From the NCBI GenBank assembly GCA_019418545.1, contig DYBQ01000087.1, positions 1-7,482 of the forward strand: a DNA stretch of 7,482 bases. The letters run 5' to 3'. The DNA comes from Clostridiales bacterium. GTDB taxonomy: Bacteria; Bacillota; Clostridia; Oscillospirales; Acutalibacteraceae. A program made the position numbers and the translations under genes. The notes under the pieces were generated by a model. That model saw only the letters and a list, made by a program, of their open reading frames with translations. It did not search any database and was not told where the DNA came from. Each line of letters begins with the position of its first letter. Position 1 is the first letter of the stretch. Below, piece by piece: positions 1 to 5,968 of the stretch.

Positions 1-635
1 ATTTGAATCTCCTTTTGCTGCAGGAGCTCTTTTGCACGAGCCATACGAAGCATCAGCGCATACTCATAAATTCCATATCCAAACTTTTTTTTGAATAGTT
101 TTGAAAGATATTCTTTTGTAAAAAAGTACTTTTCGCTAAACATGGTTAACTTAATTTCAGAAGCATAGTTTTTTTCAACGTATTCTTTAATAATGTCGGG
201 AATCTGGCTCAGCGGTGGGATATCAACACCAGCCTCCTTTTGAGGTTCAATATGCCGCTCCTGATTTAGCAGTTTCACGGCTTTTTCCAAAGCTAAATTC
301 AATTCTTCTTCCACAACAGGCTTCAGCAGATAATCCAGTGCTCCATTTTGGAGCGCGATTTTTGCGTAAGAAAATTCATTATGACCGCTTACCACAATAT
401 ATTTGGACTGAGGGAATTCATCGCTGGCCTGTTTTAAAAATTCCGGCCCGCCAATTACTGGCATACGCATATCCACAAATACAATGTCAGGATGCAGCTC
501 CCTCATACAGGCGAGGCCTTCCATCCCATTACTGGCGGCTGCAGGTGTTTCAATCCCAAAGGCAGCCCATTTGCCAAGCGCAGCAATTGCAGTTCGCACT
601 GGTTTCTCATCATCCACAATAAGAGCTTTATACAT
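1..635 (-). CDS. Response regulator, receiver domain plus AraC-type HTH (YesN-like), 3' end cut by window edge
   Basis: DNA-binding partner of the adjacent sensor kinase; expected to activate the sugar-transport operon. Reading leftward from ATG at 635-633, 211 codons are visible. The receiver domain (about residues 1-120) has the acidic pair D8-D9 in IVDDE, phospho-acceptor D55 in FVDMRMP, switch serine S83 in VVSGHNEF, and K105-P106 in YLLKP. After a short linker, an AraC-family HTH begins near residue 145; the first helix-turn-helix is about 163-186. The second HTH is mostly lost past the edge. The start is supported by AAGGAGG at 651-645, nine bases upstream, lying inside the last codons of the kinase gene; kinase stop and this ATG are four bases apart, so translation is probably coupled. 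The linker is short: the whole protein would be near 250 residues, smaller than classic YesN proteins with a middle domain. Family assignment is firm; the exact regulon is inference. Confidence 0.93.
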   Translation of the reverse strand, partial: MYKALIVDDEKPVRTAIAALGKWAAFGIETPAAASNGMEGLACMRELHPDIVFVDMRMPVIGGPEFLKQASDEFPQSKYIVVSGHNEFSYAKIALQNGALDYLLKPVVEEELNLALEKAVKLLNQERHIEPQKEAGVDIPPLSQIPDIIKEYVEKNYASEIKLTMFSEKYFFTKEYLSKLFKKKFGYGIYEYALMLRMARAKELLQQKEIQ

Positions 636-639
636 GATA

Positions 640-2409
640 TTATTCCTCCTTGCTAATTGGGATGGTTACTGTAACTGTTGTATTTTGGAAAGGCGTACTG
701 GTAATAGAAATATCTGCTTTTTTGTTATAAAGGATTCTCAGGCGGCTGGCAAGATTCTTCAGGCCAATCCCTGTGTTGCGATGCGGCTGGATGCTTTCAA
801 ATTCCAACTCCTTCCGTAAAGCGTCCAGTTTTTCGGGGGATACACCGCTGCCGTTATCTGTTACCGTAATCACAAGCCTGTTTTCAGAGGCAATAGAAGC
901 GCTGATATGCAGATGGATGGAATGAAGATTATTTTCCATGCCGTGAATGACGGAATTTTCTACAAGAGACTGTATGCTGATTTTAGGTATCATCAGCTGT
1001 AGTGTGTTGTCGTCCACCTGGATATCATAAGTGAGCCGTTCATCATAACGGGCTTTTTGCAGCAACAGGTAATCCTTTACATGTTTGATTTCCTGCTCTA
1101 AAAAGACAAAAACATCCTCTTTGATGGAATAACGTAACAATGAAGCCAAAGCAGTAACCATCCGGTTAATTTGAGGCTGCCCATTCACAATTGCTTCTGC
1201 TGAAATTGCCTGAAGGGTATTGTATAGAAAGTGTGGGTTTAACTGTGCTTCCAGGGCTATCAGCCGAGCTGTTTTTTCATTGAGTTCTGAAATATAGTTT
1301 TTTTCAATCAATTCATCAATACGTTTAATCATCACATTGAAGTTTTTTGCCAAATTATCAATTTCCGCACATCCATGAATATTGGTTGTCGTTTTAAAGT
1401 TTCCGCCTCCCACCCTTCTCAGGCGATGGGCCAAGGCAGAAAGGGGTTTTGTTACCACACGAATCAAAAAAATAACCAGAGCAATAGAAAGGGGGATGGA
1501 GACAAAAGCAATTAACAGGCTTCCGTTTCGGGTTTCGTTGACTTGCTTATCAATTAGATATTGCGGCTTAAAACTCACAAGCTTCCACCCAGTCGCCGAA
1601 CTGACATGATAAACCACCAAATACTCCAAGCCGTCAATTTCCGTATGAAAGCTGCAGGAATATTTCGAAAGGCTATTTTGGATTTGGGATATATGGGAGC
1701 TTTGAATGCGGTCGTCATTACTATAAAACAAACGGTTTTTTTCGTCTATCAGACAAAAAATTTCCTCCTGTTCACTGTGAAAGCGCGCCAGATTATTGAT
1801 ATAAGAGGTGTTAATGGTCAGCGCAACAATACCGATTGGATAGTTCGTTTCAATATTGATGATAGCCCGGTAATAAACCATTAGGCAACTGGCGTCAGAA
1901 GGTGGAATCATTGATTTATAGTGCGGCCCCTGTATACATTCATAATATCCCGGCAACTCATCCAGTGAAGAAAAGGCGCCGGTATGAATGTTGGGGATGG
2001 AAGAGGATATTTCGTAATAAATGTTTTGATTTGGCAAATATAATCGAAGATTAAGTAAATCTGAACGTGAAAAAAAAGAAGTCCTTATTAGGTTTTGAAG
2101 ATAGGACTGGTCAGAATACGAAAAAGGCTTACGTGAGCTTAACAGCTGGACTGCTTTATCATCATTTCGGATTTGAAGGGAAAAGCTGTCCAGTTGCTCA
2201 AAATAGGTGTCCATATTCTGATTTTCCAATGAAAGCAAAGAGGATTCCGTAAACATTTGCTGCTCATTAATGGTGTGAATGTTGCGCCCATAGGAGTAGC
2301 TGATGACCAGACCAATGGCAGCGGTCATCATAACGGCTGTTATCATAGCCAGTTGCGTGATGAGAGATAATTTTCCATATCGTTTTTTTATATTGCACAA
2401 CAGTTTCAT
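640..2409 (-). CDS. YesM-like membrane sensor histidine kinase (HAMP, His_kinase, HATPase_c)
   Basis: Membrane sensor of a two-component pair, 589 residues. Order seen: cytoplasmic basic N-terminus, TM1 about 16-38, a large extracellular sensing region about 40-295 (probably Cache-like, by position and length), TM2 about 297-318, HAMP about 318-370, then the His_kinase family phospho-acceptor segment with H393 in LEAQLNPHFLYN, a helical stretch, and the ATP-binding domain with the N-box (N485 in SLVENSVIHG), G1 box (D518 in TDNGSG) and G2 box (NTGIGL, 545-550). All catalytic motifs look intact. Start at 2409 is preceded by AGAGG and lies about 124 nt below a consensus promoter. The gene is immediately followed by the response regulator. 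In Firmicutes this class commonly sits beside sugar ABC transporters and responds to extracellular oligosaccharides; the ligand here is inferred from context only. Confidence 0.95.
   Translation of the reverse strand: MKLLCNIKKRYGKLSLITQLAMITAVMMTAAIGLVISYSYGRNIHTINEQQMFTESSLLSLENQNMDTYFEQLDSFSLQIRNDDKAVQLLSSRKPFSYSDQSYLQNLIRTSFFSRSDLLNLRLYLPNQNIYYEISSSIPNIHTGAFSSLDELPGYYECIQGPHYKSMIPPSDASCLMVYYRAIINIETNYPIGIVALTINTSYINNLARFHSEQEEIFCLIDEKNRLFYSNDDRIQSSHISQIQNSLSKYSCSFHTEIDGLEYLVVYHVSSATGWKLVSFKPQYLIDKQVNETRNGSLLIAFVSIPLSIALVIFLIRVVTKPLSALAHRLRRVGGGNFKTTTNIHGCAEIDNLAKNFNVMIKRIDELIEKNYISELNEKTARLIALEAQLNPHFLYNTLQAISAEAIVNGQPQINRMVTALASLLRYSIKEDVFVFLEQEIKHVKDYLLLQKARYDERLTYDIQVDDNTLQLMIPKISIQSLVENSVIHGMENNLHSIHLHISASIASENRLVITVTDNGSGVSPEKLDALRKELEFESIQPHRNTGIGLKNLASRLRILYNKKADISITSTPFQNTTVTVTIPISKEE
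645..651 (-). promoter_or_regulatory. Ribosome binding site of the response regulator, inside the kinase gene
   Basis: AAGGAGG on the minus strand lies within the last codons of the kinase (its stop is at 642-640) and nine bases before the regulator ATG. Ribosomes ending the kinase would sit over this site, which supports translational coupling and fixes the regulator start. Confidence 0.85.
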
Positions 2410-2444
2410 GATATCCTCTTTTCGGGCAGTACATAAAATATTTT

Positions 2445-2507
2445 ACTGGAAGCAGAGCAGGAAATAATATCGAATACAGAAAATAAAAAATAGTAAATAT
2501 TTCCAGT
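2445..2507 (-). repeat. Inverted repeat in the leader of the kinase mRNA
   Basis: ACTGGAA at 2445-2451 and TTCCAGT at 2501-2507 are exact inverted copies of 7 bases separated by 49 bases. Both lie in the predicted untranslated leader of the kinase transcript. The arms are short and the loop long, so a stable RNA fold is uncertain; chance is possible. Confidence 0.25.
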
Positions 2508-2539
2508 TTCGGACGTAGGTCCCTTTTTTTGTCAACTTG

Positions 2540-2568
2540 ATTATATTTTATCTCAAAACAATTGTCAA
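2540..2568 (-). promoter_or_regulatory. Consensus sigma-A promoter for the kinase-regulator operon
   Basis: On the minus strand, TTGACA (2568-2563) and TATAAT (2545-2540) both match consensus 6 of 6 and are separated by exactly 17 bases. Transcription would start near 2533, giving a leader of about 124 nt before the kinase ATG. Such a promoter should give steady expression without an activator. The -35 box coincides with one of the putative operator repeats, so the regulator could also repress it. Confidence 0.8.
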
Positions 2569-2619
2569 TGTAATATGTTTTTATTCAATTTATTACCATT
2601 ATCTGTTCAAGATTTTACA
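2563..2619 (+). promoter_or_regulatory. Three putative direct-repeat operators for the AraC-type regulator
   Basis: Three 15-base elements start at 2563, 2583 and 2605. Aligned, they share TCAA at positions 3-6, T at 9, T at 12 and A at 13 (seven invariant positions). Spacing is 20 and 22 bases, about two helical turns, as expected for AraC-family tandem sites. The last ends next to the -35 position of the transporter promoter. The assignment is inference; in AT-rich DNA part of the similarity may be chance. Confidence 0.4.
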
Positions 2620-2648
2620 TTCTTATTTTTTAAGGGGTCCGTTATAAT
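2620..2648 (+). promoter_or_regulatory. Promoter of the transporter-hydrolase operon, weak -35
   Basis: A perfect -10 TATAAT is at 2643-2648. With a 17-base spacer the -35 would be TTCTTA (2620-2625), only 3 of 6 matches. A better-looking TTTACA at 2614-2619 is 23 bases away, too far for normal spacing, and no TGn extended -10 is present. The pattern fits a promoter that needs an activator. Start of transcription would be near 2655. Confidence 0.6.
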
Positions 2649-2702
2649 AGAGGCAGCCAAGAGCATAACGGCTCAAAATGAAGTATCAAGGAGGAATGAA
2701 AA

Positions 2703-3998
2703 ATGAAGAAAATCTTGGCAGCAGCCTGTGCAGCGGTATTGCTGTTCAGCACAATGTGTGGTTGTAACCAAAACGATGTGGGACAGGAATCCAGCGATTT
2801 ATCCAGTACTCCTGAATCCCAGTCGAGCGAATTGAGTGATGAGCCAATTACGCTGAACTTTATGCTGAATAGCCCGGAGCTTACCGACTACTACAATGAT
2901 ATGGCGGAAGCGTATAAGGAAGAGAGGCCAAATGTTACCATTGATATGGAGATTTTGCAGAACGACTATCAAACGGTACTCAAAACACGTATCAATTCCG
3001 GCGATGTCCCTGATTTATTCCTGACAAGCGCGTATAACGACAACAAGGTTTATGGGGATTACATTTACAATCTGAATAACGAGGAATTTATTCAGAAAAT
3101 TGACCCAGCTATCCTGACCTCTGTAAAAGAAGGGGACGATATTACCGGATATCCCTTCTTGGTACAATCCCATTCGTTTATTTACAACAAGGACTTGTTC
3201 GAGCAAGCCAATATTACCGAATTGCCTACGACGCTGGAGGAATATCGGGAAGTTTGTGAAAAGCTGGAAGCCGCGGGAATCCAGCCTTTCAGCACCGGAT
3301 TTGGCGAGTGGTGGATTTTGCCTCAGACCACCTATCCTTCTATGAGCGATGCATATGACGGGGATTATGAAAAATTGTTTGACGATGTAGAGAGCGGGGA
3401 ATTGAAGTTTGGCGATTTGCCGCAAGTGGATTTTGCCCTTGACCTAATTGATTTGATTAAAGAATATGGCGGGGACAAGCCGATGGAGTCTACCAACGAT
3501 GTGCAGATTTCCGATTTTGCCAATGGCAATGTAGCGATTATCCACAATGGCTCTTGGGCAGAGGATGGCATCCGTGCAATCAATCCTGACGTTGATTTAG
3601 GATATCTGGAAGCCCCGCGCATGGACGGGAAGAGCGTGATTGCAGTAGAATCCAACCTGACATTCCGTGTATACAAAGATTCTCCCAACCGTGCAGAAGT
3701 GCTCAACTTCCTGGATTGGCTGACCAATTCCGATTATGGCCAGAAGTGGATTCCCGAAGTTATCAAACAGATTTCGCCTCAAATTGGCGCCGAAGCTCCC
3801 GATACACAGCTGGCAAAAGAAACTGCAGAGGCACAGTCTGAAGGAATTACCTGCCCATGGTGGATTTTTAAAGGTCCGGATGGAATCGAGAATCCTTTTG
3901 GAACAGCCTTCCAGAATTATGCAGCAGGCACAGCTTCCAGAGACGAAACTAAGGAAGCATTGACACAGCTGTTCGTTGATGCCTATGACGCGCAATAA
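2703..3998 (+). CDS. Carbohydrate ABC transporter solute-binding lipoprotein (family 1)
   Basis: Captures a sugar outside the membrane and delivers it to the two permeases downstream. The 431-residue product begins with a lipoprotein signal peptide (MKK, hydrophobic core about 4-18) ending in a lipobox with Cys21 as the likely lipidated residue (M-C-G-C, a somewhat loose box). A Ser/Glu-rich tether follows at about 28-46, then a two-lobed extracellular binding domain. Typical family features include SGDVPDLF (99-106), the FANGNVAIIHNGSWA stretch (272-286) and many aromatic residues suited to sugar stacking (W203, W204, W285, W349, W386, W387). Length is normal for the family. Start is fixed by AAGGAGG at 2688-2694, eight bases before ATG. 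It is first in the operon, separated by 187 bases and a hairpin from the permeases. Ligand is probably an oligosaccharide such as an alpha-xyloside, inferred from the hydrolase gene. Confidence 0.95.
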   Translation: MKKILAAACAAVLLFSTMCGCNQNDVGQESSDLSSTPESQSSELSDEPITLNFMLNSPELTDYYNDMAEAYKEERPNVTIDMEILQNDYQTVLKTRINSGDVPDLFLTSAYNDNKVYGDYIYNLNNEEFIQKIDPAILTSVKEGDDITGYPFLVQSHSFIYNKDLFEQANITELPTTLEEYREVCEKLEAAGIQPFSTGFGEWWILPQTTYPSMSDAYDGDYEKLFDDVESGELKFGDLPQVDFALDLIDLIKEYGGDKPMESTNDVQISDFANGNVAIIHNGSWAEDGIRAINPDVDLGYLEAPRMDGKSVIAVESNLTFRVYKDSPNRAEVLNFLDWLTNSDYGQKWIPEVIKQISPQIGAEAPDTQLAKETAEAQSEGITCPWWIFKGPDGIENPFGTAFQNYAAGTASRDETKEALTQLFVDAYDAQ

Positions 3999-4095
3999 AT
4001 TGAAATACTCAACTACTTCAACATAAGCAAAGACAGTTTGCCAATGCACCCCAAGCTTAACAGCTGCTTTTAAAAATTTATCCAGCGTCTGCACA

Positions 4096-4133
4096 CTGCG
4101 GGATACCGATATTTCAAGGGAGGTGTCCCGCAG
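4096..4133 (+). repeat. Strong RNA hairpin between binding-protein and permease genes
   Basis: Arms 4096-4107 (CTGCGGGATACC) and 4122-4133 (GGTGTCCCGCAG) pair over 12 positions with one U-G wobble, around a 14-base loop. No T-run follows, so it is not a classical intrinsic terminator. Placed directly after the binding-protein gene, it probably stabilises the upstream mRNA end or blocks read-through partly, letting the binding protein be made in excess over the permeases. That role is inferred from the general behaviour of such operons. Confidence 0.7.
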
Positions 4134-4170
4134 CAGATGCCGGGAAAGTGGACGAGGGCGTGGGAGAAAA

Positions 4171-4176
4171 AGGAGG
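4171..4176 (+). promoter_or_regulatory. Ribosome binding site that sets the first permease start
   Basis: AGGAGG lies nine bases before ATG at 4186. The reading frame stays open upstream to a GTG at 4123, but that codon sits in the right arm of the hairpin and would add an Arg-rich 21-residue extension atypical of the family, so 4186 is preferred. Confidence 0.85.
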
Positions 4177-4185
4177 ACATTTTTA

Positions 4186-5118
4186 ATGGCTCGAAGCGTT
4201 ACGAAAGCCCCGCCGGAAAAGAAAAGAAAAGCGCACAGCTTCAGCAAGGAGCATAAGCGCCAGGGGCTGCAATTTGCTGCCTATGTTACACCGGCAGTGT
4301 TTTTTATTATCCTGTTTGTGGGAATTCCATTTATCATGTGCATTTATTATTCTTTTCGAAAATGGAATGGAATCGGGAAAAGCTCAACTTTTTTAGGGGT
4401 TGACAATTATGCCAAGCTGTTTTCCGATTCGACCTTTCAAAGCGCAATGGGATTTACATTTATCTATGCCATCGCCGTTGTAATTTTGGTCAATGCGGCG
4501 GCTATTGTACTGGCGGCATTGCTGGAAAGTAAAATCCGAGGGAAAGGCTTATTTCGCGCAGCGTTTTATATCCCCAATATCATCAGCATGGTAATTATCG
4601 GCTTCATCTGGAAGTTTATCTGCATCCGGGTGTTTGATGCTCTTGGCAGCGCTACAGGCTTGGAAATATTCAAGTGGAGCTGGCTTGGAGATGCCCAATT
4701 AGCAGTGATTACCACAATTTTAGTATCAGTTTGGCAAAATCTGGGTTTTTATCTGATTATTTATATTGCCGGGATGCAGTCTGTCCCTGATGATTTGGAA
4801 GAAGCCGCCCGCATTGATGGCGCAAATGCAGTACGCCGCTTTTTTACGGTCACGCTTCCATTGATAATGCCGTCGATTTCTTTTTGCATGTTCCATTCCG
4901 TAGCCAACTCGATGAAAATGTTTGAATTAATTTTCAGCTTGTCTGGAGGTGGCCCCGGCTCTGCAACAACGCCGATTGCCCTCGATATTTATAATACAGC
5001 GTTTAACAACAACCAATTTGGCTATGGCAGTGCGAAAAGTGTCGTTTTGTTTTTGATTGTGGCCGTAATTTCTGTTGTACAGGTTTCCTTCTTCAAAAGC
5101 AAGGAGGTGGAAGCATAA
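4186..5118 (+). CDS. Sugar ABC transporter permease, MalF/UgpA-like
   Basis: One of two membrane subunits forming the sugar channel. The 310-residue protein has a basic cytoplasmic N-terminus (about 1-27) and six predicted membrane segments: about 30-53, 88-113, 125-147, 172-196, 227-249 and 284-302. The cytoplasmic EAA loop that docks the ATPase is seen at 205-227 (EEAARIDGANAVRRFFTVTLPLI), and GGGPGSAT (254-261) is a usual family signature before the last segment. Length is normal. It follows the binding protein after a hairpin-bearing gap, and its stop is one base before the ATG of the second permease, so both are made together. The sugar specificity cannot be read from the sequence. An ATPase partner is not in this window. 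Confidence 0.94.
   Translation: MARSVTKAPPEKKRKAHSFSKEHKRQGLQFAAYVTPAVFFIILFVGIPFIMCIYYSFRKWNGIGKSSTFLGVDNYAKLFSDSTFQSAMGFTFIYAIAVVILVNAAAIVLAALLESKIRGKGLFRAAFYIPNIISMVIIGFIWKFICIRVFDALGSATGLEIFKWSWLGDAQLAVITTILVSVWQNLGFYLIIYIAGMQSVPDDLEEAARIDGANAVRRFFTVTLPLIMPSISFCMFHSVANSMKMFELIFSLSGGGPGSATTPIALDIYNTAFNNNQFGYGSAKSVVLFLIVAVISVVQVSFFKSKEVEA
5101..5107 (+). promoter_or_regulatory. Ribosome binding site of the second permease, inside the first permease gene
   Basis: AAGGAGG lies in the last codons of the first permease and 12 bases before ATG at 5120, a slightly long gap. It favours this ATG over the in-frame TTG at 5075, which would add 15 residues and overlap the upstream gene more. Confidence 0.8.
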
Positions 5119-5119
5119 C

Positions 5120-5950
5120 ATGAAAAAGGACAAAGCGCTGCGGTGGGGATTGTATGTGTTCCTGATTTTGTTCCTGCTGATTTATTTGTCCCCGCTGGTA
5201 TTGGTGGTGCTCAATGCATTCAAGCGGTATGACGAAATTATGACAGATGTGCTGGCGCTTCCCCAACAGTTTACCTTTGAAAATATTCAGGTTGTATTTG
5301 AAAATATGAAATATCCGGCAGCCTTTCTTAACACACTGATTGTTACAGTGGTGGGGACATTGGGGATTGTGGTGTTTGGCTCGATGGCCGGGTATAAAAT
5401 GGCCAGGGTCAAAACCCGATACAGCAAAATTTGCTTTATGCTGTGCATTACCCCCATGATGATTCCATTTCAATCCTTTATGATTACGCTGGTTAAAATC
5501 GCAGTGGGGTTAAACCTTACCAATTCGGTATGGGGGTTATCCATTATTTATTGGGGTTTGGGAACACCAATGGCAATCTTTTTATACCAGGGGTTCAGCA
5601 AGGGAATCCCATCGGAAATCGAAGAGTGTGCTATATTGGACGGATGCAGTCAATTCCGGCTGTTTACCTGCATTATTTTCCCTTTGCTCAAATCAACCAC
5701 CGCTTCTGTCATTGTTGTCAATGCCATGTGGCTTTGGAATGATTTTCTTTTGCCCCTGCTCATTATCGGCGGAAGCAAAAACAACAAGACCCTTCAGCTG
5801 GCAGCCTACGGTTTTATGGGACAATATAAAATGGAGTGGCAGAATATTATGGCTGCGGCTATCCTGATTATTATCCCAGCGTTAATTATCTATTTGGTGT
5901 TTCAAAAGCACATTATTAAAGGTATGGTGGCAGGTGCTGTAAAAGGGTAA
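5120..5950 (+). CDS. Sugar ABC transporter permease, MalG/UgpE-like
   Basis: Second membrane subunit of the importer, 276 residues. Predicted membrane segments: about 9-33, 69-92, 104-127, 135-157, 184-206 and 244-261. The EAA loop for ATPase contact is at 167-192 (IEECAILDGCSQFRLFTCIIFPLLKS), with cysteine where the second residue of the EAA core is usually alanine. The C-terminus FQKHIIKGMVAGAVKG is characteristic of this subfamily. It starts one base after the stop of the first permease and is followed 18 bases later by the hydrolase gene, so the three are clearly one operon. Length is normal and no damage is seen. Confidence 0.94.
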   Translation: MKKDKALRWGLYVFLILFLLIYLSPLVLVVLNAFKRYDEIMTDVLALPQQFTFENIQVVFENMKYPAAFLNTLIVTVVGTLGIVVFGSMAGYKMARVKTRYSKICFMLCITPMMIPFQSFMITLVKIAVGLNLTNSVWGLSIIYWGLGTPMAIFLYQGFSKGIPSEIEECAILDGCSQFRLFTCIIFPLLKSTTASVIVVNAMWLWNDFLLPLLIIGGSKNNKTLQLAAYGFMGQYKMEWQNIMAAAILIIIPALIIYLVFQKHIIKGMVAGAVKG

Positions 5951-5968
5951 GGGAAAGGAGTGGATTGG

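Larger units (their letters stand above)
2410..2702. promoter_or_regulatory. Divergent intergenic control region between the two-component operon and the transporter operon
   Basis: This 293-bp AT-rich gap holds the leftward kinase promoter (2540-2568), the rightward transporter promoter (2643-2648 plus a weak -35), a set of TCAA-centred direct repeats between them (2563-2619), and long leaders on both sides. I see no plausible small ORF. I searched by eye for a catabolite-repression cre site and found none convincing here. Confidence 0.8.
3999..4185 (+). other. Intercistronic spacer without a gene
   Basis: A 187-base gap inside the operon. Besides the 12-bp hairpin it holds a small stem (GCAAA 4027-4031 with TTTGC 4037-4041) and a weak AGCT-rich palindromic stretch near 4053-4070 followed by a few T. 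I see no credible start codon with a ribosome binding site other than the permease one at its end, and no promoter of good quality. Confidence 0.6.

Noticed and set aside
85..92. Run of eight A in the regulator coding strand as a possible slippage site
   Set aside because: The frame continues correctly through the HTH on both sides of the run, so there is no sign that slippage is used or that the gene is broken.
215..622. Plus-strand open frame of 135 codons opposite the response regulator
   Set aside because: The opposite strand encodes a receiver domain with every conserved residue in place; this frame is its complement shadow.
2511..2530. Short stem (GGAC/GTCC) followed by a T-run, resembling a rightward intrinsic terminator
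   Set aside because: The stem is only 4 bp and no rightward transcript enters from the left, since the flanking gene is on the minus strand. On the minus strand the run is A, not T.
4123..4185. N-terminal extension of the first permease from GTG at 4123
   Set aside because: The added residues are Arg-rich and atypical, the GTG lies in a hairpin arm, and AGGAGG at 4171-4176 clearly serves the ATG at 4186.
3597..4247. Long open frame on the minus strand (216 codons) across the end of the binding-protein gene and the spacer
   Set aside because: It overlaps a clear family-1 binding protein and the permease start, its translation resembles no known fold, and it has no good ribosome binding site. 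It is a shadow frame.
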